A stretch of DNA of 41,570 nucleotides from CAYYNP01 sp964472545 (GCA_964472545.1 CAYYNP010000050.1:1-41570); one strand, 5' to 3'; shown: positions 17,043 to 26,400, numbered from the stretch's first letter. The notes: generated by a model from the letters alone, not told the origin. Numbers and translations are program-made.

Positions 17043-17813
17043 CTAGCGGCGACGGCGACGCCCCACGACGGCCGTCCCTAGCAGCCCGACGGCCAGAAGG
17101 ACCATGGCGGAGGGCTCTGGAACTGCCGAGACGGAGCTGATCTCGAAATCGATGTCCGGCCTGGCGGTTGGGTTGAAGACAAACACGACGCTCTGCGAGT
17201 CTTCGAGCACACTGCGGTCGCCAAAATCGGTGAAGGGGACATCGAAGGCGAAGGGGACGCTCGAATTGGCGATGGTTTGCTGGACCGATGCCGATCGGCC
17301 GTCGCCGTTAACGGTGATCCGCACGTCCATTGCCGCATCCATGCCACCCGGCGAGCCGCCGCCCTGGGATCGGGCAAATTGAAACTCGAGACGGTCGTTG
17401 CCTCCAGCCGTTAAGTCGACTCCCCCCAAAAGCGTGTCTCCCAGGCCGTCGTAGAGTAGCGTCACCGTCGTGCCCGACCGACCGCCGGTGACGACCTCGA
17501 GGTGCTGTCGCACAGACCCCACTTCGCCGGAGGCCGAATACCATACTGCCGGCGACGTGACGTCGAGGAACAGTTCCCGCTCGCCGCCGAGGATATCCAG
17601 GCCCGACGTCCTCGTGGTCTTCGACAGGTTGGCGATCCCCGACCATGGCGGAGGTATCGTCGGGTCGAAGGTGAGCAGTTCCCCGCTGGAGCTTGGGGAG
17701 ATGAACCGATCGATCACCAGTACCTCGGCGCCGGCCCGGTGGGCGTAGGCCGCCAGCGAGAGCACCACGCATAAACTTGCCAGGCATCGAAAGAAGAGAC
17801 TTGTTTTCTGCAC
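17043..17813 (-). CDS. PEP-CTERM sorting-domain protein
   Basis: A secreted protein of 256 residues with a signal peptide (QKTSLFFRCLASLCVVLSLA, cleavage near AGA-EVL). A beta-rich, Gly/Ser/Thr-rich body of unknown function follows. The last 26 residues form a PEP-CTERM tail: VPEP at 231-234, a hydrophobic helix and RRRRR at the end. Such tails are recognised and cleaved by exosortases, which couple protein export with exopolysaccharide production. Translation starts at GTG (17811-17813) with a perfect AGGAGG (17819-17824) 5 bp away; this start gives the signal peptide, whereas the longer open frame does not. A good promoter lies 56 bp upstream. The gene sits between the TPR gene and the EPS cluster. 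Confidence 0.88.
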   Translation of the reverse strand: MQKTSLFFRCLASLCVVLSLAAYAHRAGAEVLVIDRFISPSSSGELLTFDPTIPPPWSGIANLSKTTRTSGLDILGGERELFLDVTSPAVWYSASGEVGSVRQHLEVVTGGRSGTTVTLLYDGLGDTLLGGVDLTAGGNDRLEFQFARSQGGGSPGGMDAAMDVRITVNGDGRSASVQQTIANSSVPFAFDVPFTDFGDRSVLEDSQSVVFVFNPTARPDIDFEISSVSAVPEPSAMVLLAVGLLGTAVVGRRRRR

Positions 17814-17868
17814 CGTTGCCTCCTGGGCATGTCGCCCGGTTCGAGTTGTTGTCTGTGTCGTTTCACCG

Positions 17869-17896
17869 ATTATCACACAAAAAATAAAAAACTCAA
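17869..17896 (-). promoter_or_regulatory. Sigma-70-like promoter of PEP-CTERM gene
   Basis: On the minus strand TTGAGT (17891-17896) and GATAAT (17869-17874) are separated by 16 bp within a strikingly AT-rich stretch. The -10 lies about 55 bp before the GTG start. Confidence 0.55.
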
Positions 17897-18049
17897 GAAA
17901 AAGATTTGACAGGTAGGGGGCCTTACTCCGACCAGGGATAGCGATGCAAGATGTTGCAAATGAACCGGTTACGATGCCACGCACGGCGCATACCGGTTGT
18001 GCGCTGCGTACACGTGAATGACGCTTAAGAGGGGTTGTGATGGACGTTA

Positions 18050-18070
18050 CCCCTCATGAGAGGTGAGGGG
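18050..18070 (-). terminator. Stem-loop after the EPS cluster
   Basis: CCCCTCA (18050-18056) and TGAGGGG (18064-18070) form a perfect 7-bp stem with a 7-nt loop, 60 bp beyond the stop codon of the last EPS gene. No U tract follows, so it is a terminator candidate only. The rest of the 316-bp spacer 17814-18129 holds the PEP-CTERM promoter and no gene. Confidence 0.4.
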
Positions 18071-18129
18071 CTAAGGCGAGAGACGCCGAAGCAGTGCAGG
18101 GATAGTCGCGGCAGCCGCGTTTTGGTGAC

Positions 18130-19239
18130 TCAGCCGCAGAGGACTTGCGCGATCCGTTCGGCGGCGTGACCGTCCCAAAGAGTGGGGCATGCCCCGTGTT
18201 TGTAGCTGCCGCTGAGCACGCTCTGAAGGCCTGCGGCCAGCTTCTGCGGGTCGTTGCCCACCAGCGTGCTGGTCCCTTCGGAAACCGTTACCGGCCGTTC
18301 GGTGTTGCATCGCGCGGTCAGGCACGGGATGCGCAGCACGGCCGACTCTTCCTGCAGACCGCCGGAATCAGTGACGATCACTTTCGCCCGTGAGGTCAGC
18401 GCGAGGAAGTCGAGATAGCCCAACGGCGGCAGCAATCGGATGCCGCCGGCCTGGTGGAGTTGCTCGGTGAGAGAGAATTGCTCGAGGCGTTCTTGTGTGC
18501 GAGGGTGGACGGGAAAGACCAACGGCAACTCGCGCGACGTTTTGACCAGCACGTCCAGTAGCGGAGCCAGCGTTTCCAATTGGTCGACGTTTGACGGCCG
18601 GTGCAACGTCACCACGCCGTAACCGCCCGGCTCGAGGCCGTAGCGTTCGTGTACGGTGCGATTCTTGGCCAGCGGCAGCAACCACATCAGCGTATCGATC
18701 ATCACGTTGCCGACCAGGTGCAGTTGTTCCTCGGGGTGTCCTTCTCGGCGGAGATTGTCCATGCCCGACGGTTCGGAGACCAGCAGCATGTCGCAGACGG
18801 CGTCGGTGACCATGCGGTTGATTTCCTCGGGCATCGATCGATCGAAGCTGCGCAGCCCCGCCTCGACGTGGGCCACCGGCACGCCAAGCTTGACCGCGGC
18901 CAGCGTGGCCGCCATGGTCGAGTTGACGTCGCCGACGACCACCAGCCGATCGTACGCGGTGCCGTCCGGCGTGCCCTCTTCGAGCACGGCTTCCATCCGC
19001 TCCAACACACGTGCGGTTTGCACGCCGTGCTTTCCCGAGCCGACTTCCAGCGAAACGTCCGGCCGCCTCATTCCCAACTCGGCGAAAAAGACGTCGGAGA
19101 GGTTTTCGTCGTAATGTTGGCCGGTGTGGATCAGCGTGGGCCGCACGTGCGGGTAGGCTTCCAAAGCCCGCAGCAACGGGGCGATCTTCATGAAATTGGG
19201 CCGGGCGCCGACGACACAGGCGAGATGGAAGGGCTTCAA
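18130..19239 (-). CDS. wecB: UDP-N-acetylglucosamine 2-epimerase
   Basis: A non-hydrolysing UDP-GlcNAc 2-epimerase (UDP-GlcNAc to UDP-ManNAc), cytosolic, 369 residues, the usual length. Family motifs in order: VVGARPNFMKIAPLL (9-23), HTGQHYDENL (38-47), VVGDVNSTMAATLAAV, HVEAGLRSFDRSMPEEINR and TDSGGLQEESAVLRIPC near residue 295. The product would feed N-acetylmannosamine-type sugars into the polysaccharide. The start codon is TTG (19237-19239): the next in-frame ATG is residue 17 and would remove the GARPN loop, so TTG is needed. It is the last gene of the EPS cluster, followed by a stem-loop. Confidence 0.93.
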   Translation of the reverse strand: MKPFHLACVVGARPNFMKIAPLLRALEAYPHVRPTLIHTGQHYDENLSDVFFAELGMRRPDVSLEVGSGKHGVQTARVLERMEAVLEEGTPDGTAYDRLVVVGDVNSTMAATLAAVKLGVPVAHVEAGLRSFDRSMPEEINRMVTDAVCDMLLVSEPSGMDNLRREGHPEEQLHLVGNVMIDTLMWLLPLAKNRTVHERYGLEPGGYGVVTLHRPSNVDQLETLAPLLDVLVKTSRELPLVFPVHPRTQERLEQFSLTEQLHQAGGIRLLPPLGYLDFLALTSRAKVIVTDSGGLQEESAVLRIPCLTARCNTERPVTVSEGTSTLVGNDPQKLAAGLQSVLSGSYKHGACPTLWDGHAAERIAQVLCG

Positions 19240-19260
19240 AGGGAGTTCTCTCTTGAGTAT

Positions 19261-19346
19261 GCAGTAGGCGGTAGGCAGTAGGCAGTATCGAAGCGGGAGA
19301 CGGCCGGGATTCGAGGCTGTCTACCGCCTACTGCCTACTGCCAACT
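19261..19346. repeat. GCAGTAGGC inverted repeat
   Basis: GCAGTAGGCGGTAGGCAGTA (from 19261, running to about 19287) is mirrored by CTACCGCCTACTGCCTACTG (from 19321, running to about 19346), giving about 24 pairable bases per arm. Each arm is itself built of a 7-9-bp motif (GTAGGCA). The right arm includes the stop codon of the heparinase-like gene. Confidence 0.8.
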
Positions 19347-21236
19347 CCCCACCGGCCGCCATTCTAGCGATTTGGCGCCGTCGGTCCATTGCAGTACGGT
19401 TTCCTCGGCCTCATACGCCGTCAGCAAGGCGGACGCGGCAGCGGGATCCCAACTGAGCTGCCACCCACAGACCGTCGGGAGCCGCGCGGCGAGAGTCCAC
19501 TGGACGACCGGGCATTCCAGCCGACGCCCAAACTGCGGACAATACCATCCGGCTGTTATGCGCAGCAAGCCGGACGTGAGGAAACGCAGGTGCAACGGAG
19601 GACCCTCGCCACAGATCTGCACCAGATTGTCGGAAACCTGCCGGGCATTGCAGTCGGGATGCAAGTGCAGACGGCTGGTGAGTCGATGCGTGCCGCTGCC
19701 TTCGACCCAGTCTACGCAGAACCACGGGCCGCCGGGACGGCAGGCGATCCAACGGCCGACCGTCGGCGCGCCCAGGCGGCGGTAGGCGTTGTGGCTGGCA
19801 CGGGCCCAATCGAAGCCGTTGGTTTGTCCGCTCGCCAACGGCGAGGGCCAGCCACGACGGCCCATGCGGAAGCGCGACCAGACGTCGCATTGGTTAAGGT
19901 CGTCGACCGTCAGCACGTTGTGCGCCGCCGAGCCGCGGCAGTATGCCCGCATGGCGTCGGCCCGGTAGTTGAACGTGCCGCCGTCGACCATCAGGCGGCG
20001 GCCGTCGATCGATGCCTCGAGCGTGAGCAGATCGGCGTGGGCATGCGCGGGCAAGTCGTCGGGACCTACCGGTCCGGCGTCGAAGAGCAGAAAGTCCTCT
20101 GCATCGCGAAAGACCCAATGGTCGCCGACCACTTGGGCCGAGGGCGAGCGGCCGGCGGCCGCTTCCGACACAGCCGTCGGAGCGGCCACCTCGGTTCCCT
20201 CACCCGCCCATTCGATCAAGCGGCCCGCCGGGGGCGTTTCGCCGAGGCACGAATCGCCCAGCAGGGGGATCTCGCCGTCGGGATGGAGAATCTCTCTGAA
20301 GAATGCGGCCATCTTAGCGCCCGCTCGGGAACAGGTCGCGCTCAATTCCGGCAACGCGTCAGCCACAATGTCACGTACTTCGAGCACGGCCTCGAGCATC
20401 GCGGCGTGGTACATCGGCGAGCGCTCGAAGTGTTCTCCGTGCGGCAGGATCTGCCGGGGCAGTTCCTTACGCAAAACGTCGCCGCCGAGGCGAAGCCAGA
20501 GGTCGGCCGGTGGCCCCTCGAAGAACGCGCCGACGACCACCAGCGCTCGAGCGTTCTCGAGCAAGTGGTTCCCACCGACGTCGCGTTCCAGGCGGGCGCT
20601 CAGTAACATCGCTTGCGAGTAGACGCTGCCGACAACGCGATCGACCATCGGCGCCGGCGGCGGTGAGGCCGACCAGAGCCATACCCAGGCCGGCAATCGG
20701 CGCGAGATGCAGTACGGATGCCAGGCGTCGGCCAGCGTGCGGGCGTCGTCGAGCGGATTGCCTTCGATCCACGCGTCGACGAGTTGCCACGCCCGCTCGA
20801 ACCAGATCGGCTCCTCGCGGCCGAGCCCAGCGGCGGCCAGGTCCCGAAGATAATCCTGGTAGTGCAGATGGAACCGCCAGAGGTGTGACGCCTCGGGCCA
20901 AGAGTCCAGACGCCAGTCGATCGGATCGGGAAGCTCGCGTTCTTGCCCGATGAAGGAGAACCGGCCGTGCAGGACGTCCTCGGCGTGGCGTGGCGAGTCG
21001 CCCCCGGTGGCGCCGACTCGCCGGTGGACGAGACGTCCGAACGCGTCGTTGCTCCGCCGCGTAGGCAGTGTCGGCGGCGGCCGCAGGTAGCGCCGAGAAA
21101 GCCCGAGGCGGCGGCGGCGACGCCGCGCAACGTTCAACAGCCGCCGGGCAAGCTGCGACTTGCGATGGTAGCGCAGGATGTGCCACCACCGGGCTGCGGT
21201 TTGCTTCAACGTCGGCAGTTGTTCGCTGTTGGCCAT
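19335..21236 (-). CDS. Heparinase II/III-like protein
   Basis: A polysaccharide lyase-like protein of 633 residues. The N-terminal two-thirds of the family's alpha/alpha toroid is seen in LDSWPEASHLWRFHLHYQDY (about 109-128) and GGNHLLENARALVVVGAFFE (about 219-238). The beta-sandwich that follows has the typical DDLPAHAHADLLTLEASIDG, VDGGTFNY and AHNVLTVDDLNQ segments around residue 398-450, with the catalytic His/Tyr region of the family. No signal peptide is visible and the N terminus is very basic, so it may act in the cytoplasm or be anchored otherwise. In EPS clusters such proteins probably trim or remodel the glycan. The stop codon lies inside a repeat arm. Confidence 0.88.
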   Translation of the reverse strand: MANSEQLPTLKQTAARWWHILRYHRKSQLARRLLNVARRRRRRLGLSRRYLRPPPTLPTRRSNDAFGRLVHRRVGATGGDSPRHAEDVLHGRFSFIGQERELPDPIDWRLDSWPEASHLWRFHLHYQDYLRDLAAAGLGREEPIWFERAWQLVDAWIEGNPLDDARTLADAWHPYCISRRLPAWVWLWSASPPPAPMVDRVVGSVYSQAMLLSARLERDVGGNHLLENARALVVVGAFFEGPPADLWLRLGGDVLRKELPRQILPHGEHFERSPMYHAAMLEAVLEVRDIVADALPELSATCSRAGAKMAAFFREILHPDGEIPLLGDSCLGETPPAGRLIEWAGEGTEVAAPTAVSEAAAGRSPSAQVVGDHWVFRDAEDFLLFDAGPVGPDDLPAHAHADLLTLEASIDGRRLMVDGGTFNYRADAMRAYCRGSAAHNVLTVDDLNQCDVWSRFRMGRRGWPSPLASGQTNGFDWARASHNAYRRLGAPTVGRWIACRPGGPWFCVDWVEGSGTHRLTSRLHLHPDCNARQVSDNLVQICGEGPPLHLRFLTSGLLRITAGWYCPQFGRRLECPVVQWTLAARLPTVCGWQLSWDPAAASALLTAYEAEETVLQWTDGAKSLEWRPVGSWQ

Positions 21237-21284
21237 ACGATCACAAAGCCGCGACCAGCGGTCGCGCCCCGCACCATGCGCATC

Positions 21285-22544
21285 CTATTTCCGGCGCCGT
21301 TTCCGCGTACCCGTAGCGGCTTCCTGCTCGAGCAACTCCAACATCCGTGCCGCCAGCCGGTCGCGGTTGTAGTGCTCGGCAACGTAATCCCGGGCGGCGG
21401 CGCCGAGTTGCGTGGCCAGATCGGGGTCGTCGGCCAGCCGCTCGACGTTTTCTGCCAGCGACTCGGGCGACTCCGGCTGCATCGCCAGCCCGGCGTTGGC
21501 TTCCATGACGATCTCGAGCGAGAGTCCCCGCACGCCCATGATGATCGGGCGGCCCATGGCCATCGTCTCGAAGATCTTCGAGGGGATCAGGGCCTCGAAG
21601 TGCTCGTGGTAGCGCAGATGGACCAGACAGGCGTCGGAACTGGCGAGGATGGCCGGCATTTGCTCTTTGGGCTGCCGGCCGGTGAAGACGACCATGTCGT
21701 CCAGATCCGCTTCTTTCACTTGTTGCTGCAAGCGGCTGCGCAGCGCCCCGTCGCCTACCAAGCAGAACGCGACGTCGCGCCGTCCCTTCCGCTTCAGCAG
21801 TTCTGCGGCTTTAGGTACGACCTCCAAACCGCACGTCATCCCGATCGTGCCCGCATAGAGGCAGACGAAACGGCCGTCGAGTTTCCATCGATCGACGAAC
21901 GACCGATCCGGGCCGCACGGCCGGAAGAAATTCAGATCGACGCCGTTGGTGATCACCGAAATGCGATCGGCGACGTCCACTCGTTCGAGGATCTTCGACC
22001 GGTATCCGGCGCCGACGGTGACGATATGCCGGGCGGCGCGGTAGAGCCACTTTTCCAACCGTTCGAGCGTTCGCAAGAGCAGCCGATTGCGCAGCGCTCC
22101 GACGGCGACGATTCCCTCGGGCCAGATGTCGCGAATTTCCAATACCAACGGACGCCGTTTCAGCCGGGAGACGAGCACGCCCGCCCAGCCGCAGAAGAAC
22201 TGAGGCGAAGTGGCCACGACCACGTCGGGCCGCGGCAGCCGAAGCGACGCGGCGGCCGCCGAGAACATGTAAGAGATGTAATTGGCGATCCGCCGCAAAG
22301 TTCCCGCATTGGGCGCCAAGTAAGACCAGACGCGAACCACGCGCACGCCCTCGACGTCTTCGATCTGCCGCCGCAGCCGGTTTCGGTAGCCGGGATAGAC
22401 GACGCCTTCGGGGCAGTTCGGCGCACAAGTGACGACGGTGACGTCGTGTCCGGCGCGGGCCCAACGGACGCAATGATCGAACGTCCGCGACGCCGGCGCG
22501 TTGGCCTCCGGAGGGAAGTAGTGACTGAGAAACAGGATCTTCAT
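21285..22544 (-). CDS. WbuB-like glycosyltransferase
   Basis: A GT-B glycosyltransferase of 419 residues, GT4 group. The N-terminal domain starts MKILFLSHYFPPEANAPASR, the signature of WbuB-like enzymes. The donor domain shows VCLYAGTIGMTCGLEV, LVGDGALRSRL and PSKIFETMAMGRPII, the last being the nucleotide-sugar-binding region. It would add a hexose-type unit to the lipid-linked glycan at the inner membrane. The start at 22544 overlaps the deacetylase stop in an ATGA; a longer frame upstream lies within the deacetylase gene. The C terminus ends in a basic tail (RKRRRK). Confidence 0.92.
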   Translation of the reverse strand: MKILFLSHYFPPEANAPASRTFDHCVRWARAGHDVTVVTCAPNCPEGVVYPGYRNRLRRQIEDVEGVRVVRVWSYLAPNAGTLRRIANYISYMFSAAAASLRLPRPDVVVATSPQFFCGWAGVLVSRLKRRPLVLEIRDIWPEGIVAVGALRNRLLLRTLERLEKWLYRAARHIVTVGAGYRSKILERVDVADRISVITNGVDLNFFRPCGPDRSFVDRWKLDGRFVCLYAGTIGMTCGLEVVPKAAELLKRKGRRDVAFCLVGDGALRSRLQQQVKEADLDDMVVFTGRQPKEQMPAILASSDACLVHLRYHEHFEALIPSKIFETMAMGRPIIMGVRGLSLEIVMEANAGLAMQPESPESLAENVERLADDPDLATQLGAAARDYVAEHYNRDRLAARMLELLEQEAATGTRKRRRK

Positions 22545-23434
22545 GGACCGGCGGTCTCCGACGGCAGCCGAATTCGCGGAAGATCGTCGGATGCCAGGCT
22601 TGCGACCAATTGGTCGGCCCGGCCGAACGGGAACTCCTGCAGCAGCGCGTTGAGCTTGTCGTGTGCCTTGCGCAGTCCGACGTAGCTCTTGAACCGACGG
22701 ACTGCCGACATAGGAATGCGAAACTGGTCGGGGTCGATATCGCGAGGGTGGACGTAGAGGACGACGGAGATGCCGGCTCGATTGGCCCTGCGGATGGCGC
22801 GGCTGATGAACGCCAGCGGGAACAACCGCAAGTATCCCCCGCCGCAATAGGCAACCCGGCGTCCGAGCACCTCGGCGGTCGTGATCGGCAGTTCGACCAG
22901 TTCCCGATCTTCCGCGAGTTCGATACGATAGGGCGTCGTCTGTCCGCCGGGTATTCCGCCGTGGCCGCGTACGGCGGGGAATACCGAGGAATCGTAGTTG
23001 ATCCCCAGTTCTCCGAGGACGGAGAAGGCCCAGGGCGTTTCTTCGGTGACCGAGAAGCCCGGCGCCCGATATCCGCGCGGTTGCGTTCCGACGATCGAAC
23101 CGAGCACCTCCAGCGACCGGGTGACGTCGTTTCTAAACGCGTCTGCGCCCAACTCGTAGATCAACTCGTGACCGTAGCCGTGGGTGGCGATCTCGTGCCC
23201 TTGCCGGTCGATCGCCCGGATCAGGCCCGGATGACGCTCGGCGATCCAGCCGAGCACAAAGCAGGTGGCCGACGTCCGGTGGCGCTCGAGCAGATCGAGC
23301 AGGCGGCTGGTGTTCTGCTCCACGCGGCTCTCCTGGTTCGACCAGTCGTCGCGCGCAATCCCTCGGTCGAGATCGAGGATGTGAAACCAGTCCTCGACGT
23401 CGACGGAGAAGACGTTGGTAACTTCAGCACTCAT
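22541..23434 (-). CDS. XrtA-type polysaccharide deacetylase
   Basis: A NodB-fold deacetylase of 297 residues that would remove N-acetyl groups from the glycan. Motif 1 is VDVEDWF (11-17), motif 2 the metal-binding HGYGH (85-89) and motif 3 RAPGF (123-127), with VVLYVHPRDIDPDQ near residue 225. The opening TNVFSVDVEDWFHI and the HPRDIDP ending are typical of the deacetylase subfamily in exosortase A (PEP-CTERM/EPS) loci, which agrees with the PEP-CTERM gene nearby. The ATG at 23434 begins the domain; the longer frame overlaps the preceding gene. It overlaps the following glycosyltransferase by 4 bp (ATGA), so they are translationally coupled. Confidence 0.93.
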   Translation of the reverse strand: MSAEVTNVFSVDVEDWFHILDLDRGIARDDWSNQESRVEQNTSRLLDLLERHRTSATCFVLGWIAERHPGLIRAIDRQGHEIATHGYGHELIYELGADAFRNDVTRSLEVLGSIVGTQPRGYRAPGFSVTEETPWAFSVLGELGINYDSSVFPAVRGHGGIPGGQTTPYRIELAEDRELVELPITTAEVLGRRVAYCGGGYLRLFPLAFISRAIRRANRAGISVVLYVHPRDIDPDQFRIPMSAVRRFKSYVGLRKAHDKLNALLQEFPFGRADQLVASLASDDLPRIRLPSETAGP

Positions 23435-23448
23435 GGCGTTGGCAACAC

Positions 23449-24099
23449 TCAGGGCGTTCGCAAATCGACGACGTAGTCGCGGTGGCATTTCTCGATGTGG
23501 TAATCGCTGATGCCCGCCTGTGAGAAGATCTCTTGCAGCCGCGCGGGAGTGTAGAAATAGAGCGGACACCGCTTGAACACGCGGTAGCGTATCTTCCGCT
23601 GCAGGGCCCAGAAATCGTTGCGCACCGGAAAACTGGCCACGACCGTTCCCTGCACGTCGGCGGCGATCTTGCGCAGGAAGCCGGCCGGATCGGGGACGTA
23701 GTCGAACACGCCCATCACCATCGCGGCGTCGAATCGTTCCGGGACTTCGTAGTCGAGGTAGTCGACCTGGATGAACTCGGTCCTCTGCTGCAAGCCTGCC
23801 TTCTCGGCGATCTGCCGGGCAATCTCCAGCATGCTGGGGGCGAAGTCCACGCCCGTAACCAGCTTTGCCCCCAGCTCGGCACAGGTCACGCTGTAGCGTC
23901 CCGATCCGCAGCCGATATCCAGCACGGTCTTGTCCTTAAGCGGGGAAAGCACCTGGAAGGTCCGATCGAATCGTTCCTGCATACTGGTGCGCAGCCGGGC
24001 GTCGATCAGCCGGCCAAACCAGGTCTTGCTGCCTTCTTGGTAGAAGGCGTCGAACTTCCCGGCAGCGACGTCGAAGTAGGTTGCGGCATCATTGTCCAT
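23449..24099 (-). CDS. SAM-dependent methyltransferase
   Basis: A class I methyltransferase of 216 residues. The SAM-binding motif I is VLDIGCGSGRYS (59-70), followed by an acidic end of strand 2 (VTGVDFAPSM) and FDAAMVMGVFDYVPDP. It could methylate a sugar, a lipid carrier or a metabolite; no acceptor can be deduced. It lies 14 bp before the deacetylase start and about 75 bp after the bi-domain oxidoreductase stop. Confidence 0.9.
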   Translation of the reverse strand: MDNDAATYFDVAAGKFDAFYQEGSKTWFGRLIDARLRTSMQERFDRTFQVLSPLKDKTVLDIGCGSGRYSVTCAELGAKLVTGVDFAPSMLEIARQIAEKAGLQQRTEFIQVDYLDYEVPERFDAAMVMGVFDYVPDPAGFLRKIAADVQGTVVASFPVRNDFWALQRKIRYRVFKRCPLYFYTPARLQEIFSQAGISDYHIEKCHRDYVVDLRTP

Positions 24100-24156
24100 G
24101 TTGGGTCTTTCTAGCGTATCTTGGGATTGAACGAGTTGTCCACGGTCGAATTCGGT

Positions 24157-24172
24157 GCCGACGAACGTCGGC
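24157..24172 (-). terminator. Stem-loop after the bi-domain oxidoreductase
   Basis: GCCGAC and GTCGGC form a 6-bp stem with a GAAC loop (plus-strand reading) immediately beyond the oxidoreductase stop codon. There is no U tract. It might attenuate read-through into the methyltransferase gene. Confidence 0.25.
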
Positions 24173-24174
24173 GT

Positions 24175-26361
24175 CTATCGCGGATCCTGGCCCTCTTCCG
24201 TCTCCGAAGGCCGTACCGACAGCAAGTTGCCCTGCTGTGTGCTGGCCACGGCAGCGATGCTGGTCAGGGTCGTATCGAAGAGCGATTCGACGTCGATCGG
24301 CATTTGGCTGCCGTTGCGCACCGCGTCGACGAATGCCCGCAACTCCGCCTGGTGGCCCTTGTCGGCCTTCATCAGTTTGCGGCGTTTTCGCTTGCCCACG
24401 CTCGGCTGCAAGAGAAGCGTGCGGAAGTCGTCCAGCACGCCCACCTTGCCGCCGGCGAAGACCTCGATCCGTTCCTTGCTGAAGGAGGCCGGGCCTTGGC
24501 TGGAGTAGAGCAGTTGGCAAACCGAGCCGTCGTCGTAGGCAACCGTGATCGCGGCGTCGTCGGGCGAGCCGATCGACGGGGCCGCCGCGTAGACGGTCCG
24601 CGGTGTGGCGTCGGTCAAGAAGGCGAAGAAATCGAAAAAGTGACACGCCTCGCCGATGATCCGGCCGCCTTCGGACGGGTCGCCGATCCAATGGTCCTCG
24701 GGCACGGCCCCTGCGTTGCAGCGATAGCAGACCGACAGCGGCCCGCCGCCGGCGATGAACTCCTTGAGTTCGACCGCCAGCGGGGAGAAGCGGCGGTTGA
24801 AGCCGACCAGCAGGCCGTGCGGATGCGCCGCCACGGCCTCGCGTACCTGCTGCACCTGTTCGAGGTTGATCGCCAGTGGCTTCTCGACAAACACCGCCTT
24901 GCCGGCCGCCAACGCACGGCAGATCGCCGCGGCGTGTTGCGAATGGGGCGTGCTGATGACGACCAGGTCGGTGCGGTCGTCTTCGAGGACCTCTTGCTCG
25001 GCGGAAGTGCAATAGTCGAAACCGAACTTCGTGCCCGCCGACCGAGCGGCGATTCCCTCGGCGTCGACGACCCCGCGCAGTTCGACGCCGGCCAGCTTGG
25101 CTACGTTCGGCAGGTGCACCGATCGGGCGAATCCACCCGCGCCGAAGAACGACACGCCGATGGTGCCGCCGGGCTTTTTGGCGGCCGGCGTGCGGAGCGT
25201 GATCTTGGCGGACATCTTCTCGGCTCGCTCTGCGGTCGGCTCGGGATACGTCAACAGGACGCCCAAGTGCGGCTCGCGATTGGTGAGGATCATCTCGTAC
25301 GCCTTTTCCGCGTCGGAGATGTCGAAGCGATGCGTGGTACAAACCTCCGGCCGCACGCCGCCGCCGGCCACCAGGTCGAGGAAGGCCTCGAGGTTGCGGT
25401 TTTCGGTCCAGCGGACGTAGCCGGCCGGATAGTCGTGGCCGTGTTCTTCGTATTGCGGGTCGTAGCGGCCCGGGCCGTAGGAACGCGAAACGACGAACGA
25501 GAGTTCCTTCTCGAAATAGGGTTTTCGCGGCAGATTCATGCCGGTCACCCCCACCATCACCACGCGAGCCCGGTCGCGGGCCAGCGCGGCGGCCTGCTCG
25601 ATCGGGGCGTTGCTATCGGTGGCGGCGGTGATCAGGATCGCGTCGGCACCGCGGCCGCGGGTGAACCGCAATACGTCGCGTTCGAGACGCTCGTCGCCGC
25701 TGGGGATGGCCAGTTCGGCCCCGTTGGCCAGGGCCATTTCCACGCGCGGCTCGGCCGGATCGAGCCCTACGACGCGGCAACCGGCCGCCTTGAGAATCTG
25801 TACCGTGAGTTGCCCGATCAATCCCAGACCGACCACCACGGCCGTTTCGCCGAAGCGGAGTTCGGCATTGCGGATGCCTTGCAGGGCGATGGTGCCGACG
25901 GTGGCGTAGGCCGCGGCTTCCGGGCCGACCTCGGGCGGCACCGGCACGGCCAGCAGCCGCGGGATGTAGTTCACCTCGGCGTGATTGGCGTATCCGGCCC
26001 CCGCGCACGCCACCTGCTGTCCAATCTCGAAACGCCGGGCCTCGGCCCCCACGGCCGTCACGTCACCGCACGTGCTGTAGCCCATCGGCACCTCGCGGTC
26101 GAGTTTCTCGCGGACCGTCTTGAGTGTGGCCAGGAATCCGTCGCGGCGTAGCTTGTCGAGCACCTTGCGGACCAGATCGGGGCGCTCGCGGGCCTTGCCC
26201 ACCAGGCTCTTCTTGGCCAGTTCCATCACCATCCGCTCGGTGCCGGCGGAGACCAGCGAAGCCCGATTGCGGACCAGGATCCCCTGCGGGCGCAGCAGCG
26301 GCGTGGGGACCTCGTCGACGGAGAGCTTTCCGGTGCGGACGTTTTGCGTTACTTGTTTCAC
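24175..26361 (-). CDS. Bi-domain oxidoreductase (MDR + Gfo/Idh/MocA fusion)
   Basis: A two-domain dehydrogenase of 728 residues. The first half (about 1-385) resembles the zinc-type alcohol dehydrogenase/threonine dehydrogenase family, with the nucleotide-binding VVGLGLIGQ (177-184). The second half (about 400-728) is a Gfo/Idh/MocA oxidoreductase with FGAGGFAR (406-413) and EKPLAIN (493-499). Such fusions occur in EPS loci next to heparinase-like genes; they probably oxidise or rearrange a sugar nucleotide or a glycan residue, but the reaction is not established. The start is GTG (26359-26361), with GAGG about 10 bp upstream. A 27-bp inverted repeat lies in front of the gene. Confidence 0.9.
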   Translation of the reverse strand: MKQVTQNVRTGKLSVDEVPTPLLRPQGILVRNRASLVSAGTERMVMELAKKSLVGKARERPDLVRKVLDKLRRDGFLATLKTVREKLDREVPMGYSTCGDVTAVGAEARRFEIGQQVACAGAGYANHAEVNYIPRLLAVPVPPEVGPEAAAYATVGTIALQGIRNAELRFGETAVVVGLGLIGQLTVQILKAAGCRVVGLDPAEPRVEMALANGAELAIPSGDERLERDVLRFTRGRGADAILITAATDSNAPIEQAAALARDRARVVMVGVTGMNLPRKPYFEKELSFVVSRSYGPGRYDPQYEEHGHDYPAGYVRWTENRNLEAFLDLVAGGGVRPEVCTTHRFDISDAEKAYEMILTNREPHLGVLLTYPEPTAERAEKMSAKITLRTPAAKKPGGTIGVSFFGAGGFARSVHLPNVAKLAGVELRGVVDAEGIAARSAGTKFGFDYCTSAEQEVLEDDRTDLVVISTPHSQHAAAICRALAAGKAVFVEKPLAINLEQVQQVREAVAAHPHGLLVGFNRRFSPLAVELKEFIAGGGPLSVCYRCNAGAVPEDHWIGDPSEGGRIIGEACHFFDFFAFLTDATPRTVYAAAPSIGSPDDAAITVAYDDGSVCQLLYSSQGPASFSKERIEVFAGGKVGVLDDFRTLLLQPSVGKRKRRKLMKADKGHQAELRAFVDAVRNGSQMPIDVESLFDTTLTSIAAVASTQQGNLLSVRPSETEEGQDPR

Positions 26362-26400
26362 GTCGATAACCTCACGATTCTTCGCGACGGCGTGCTTCGT

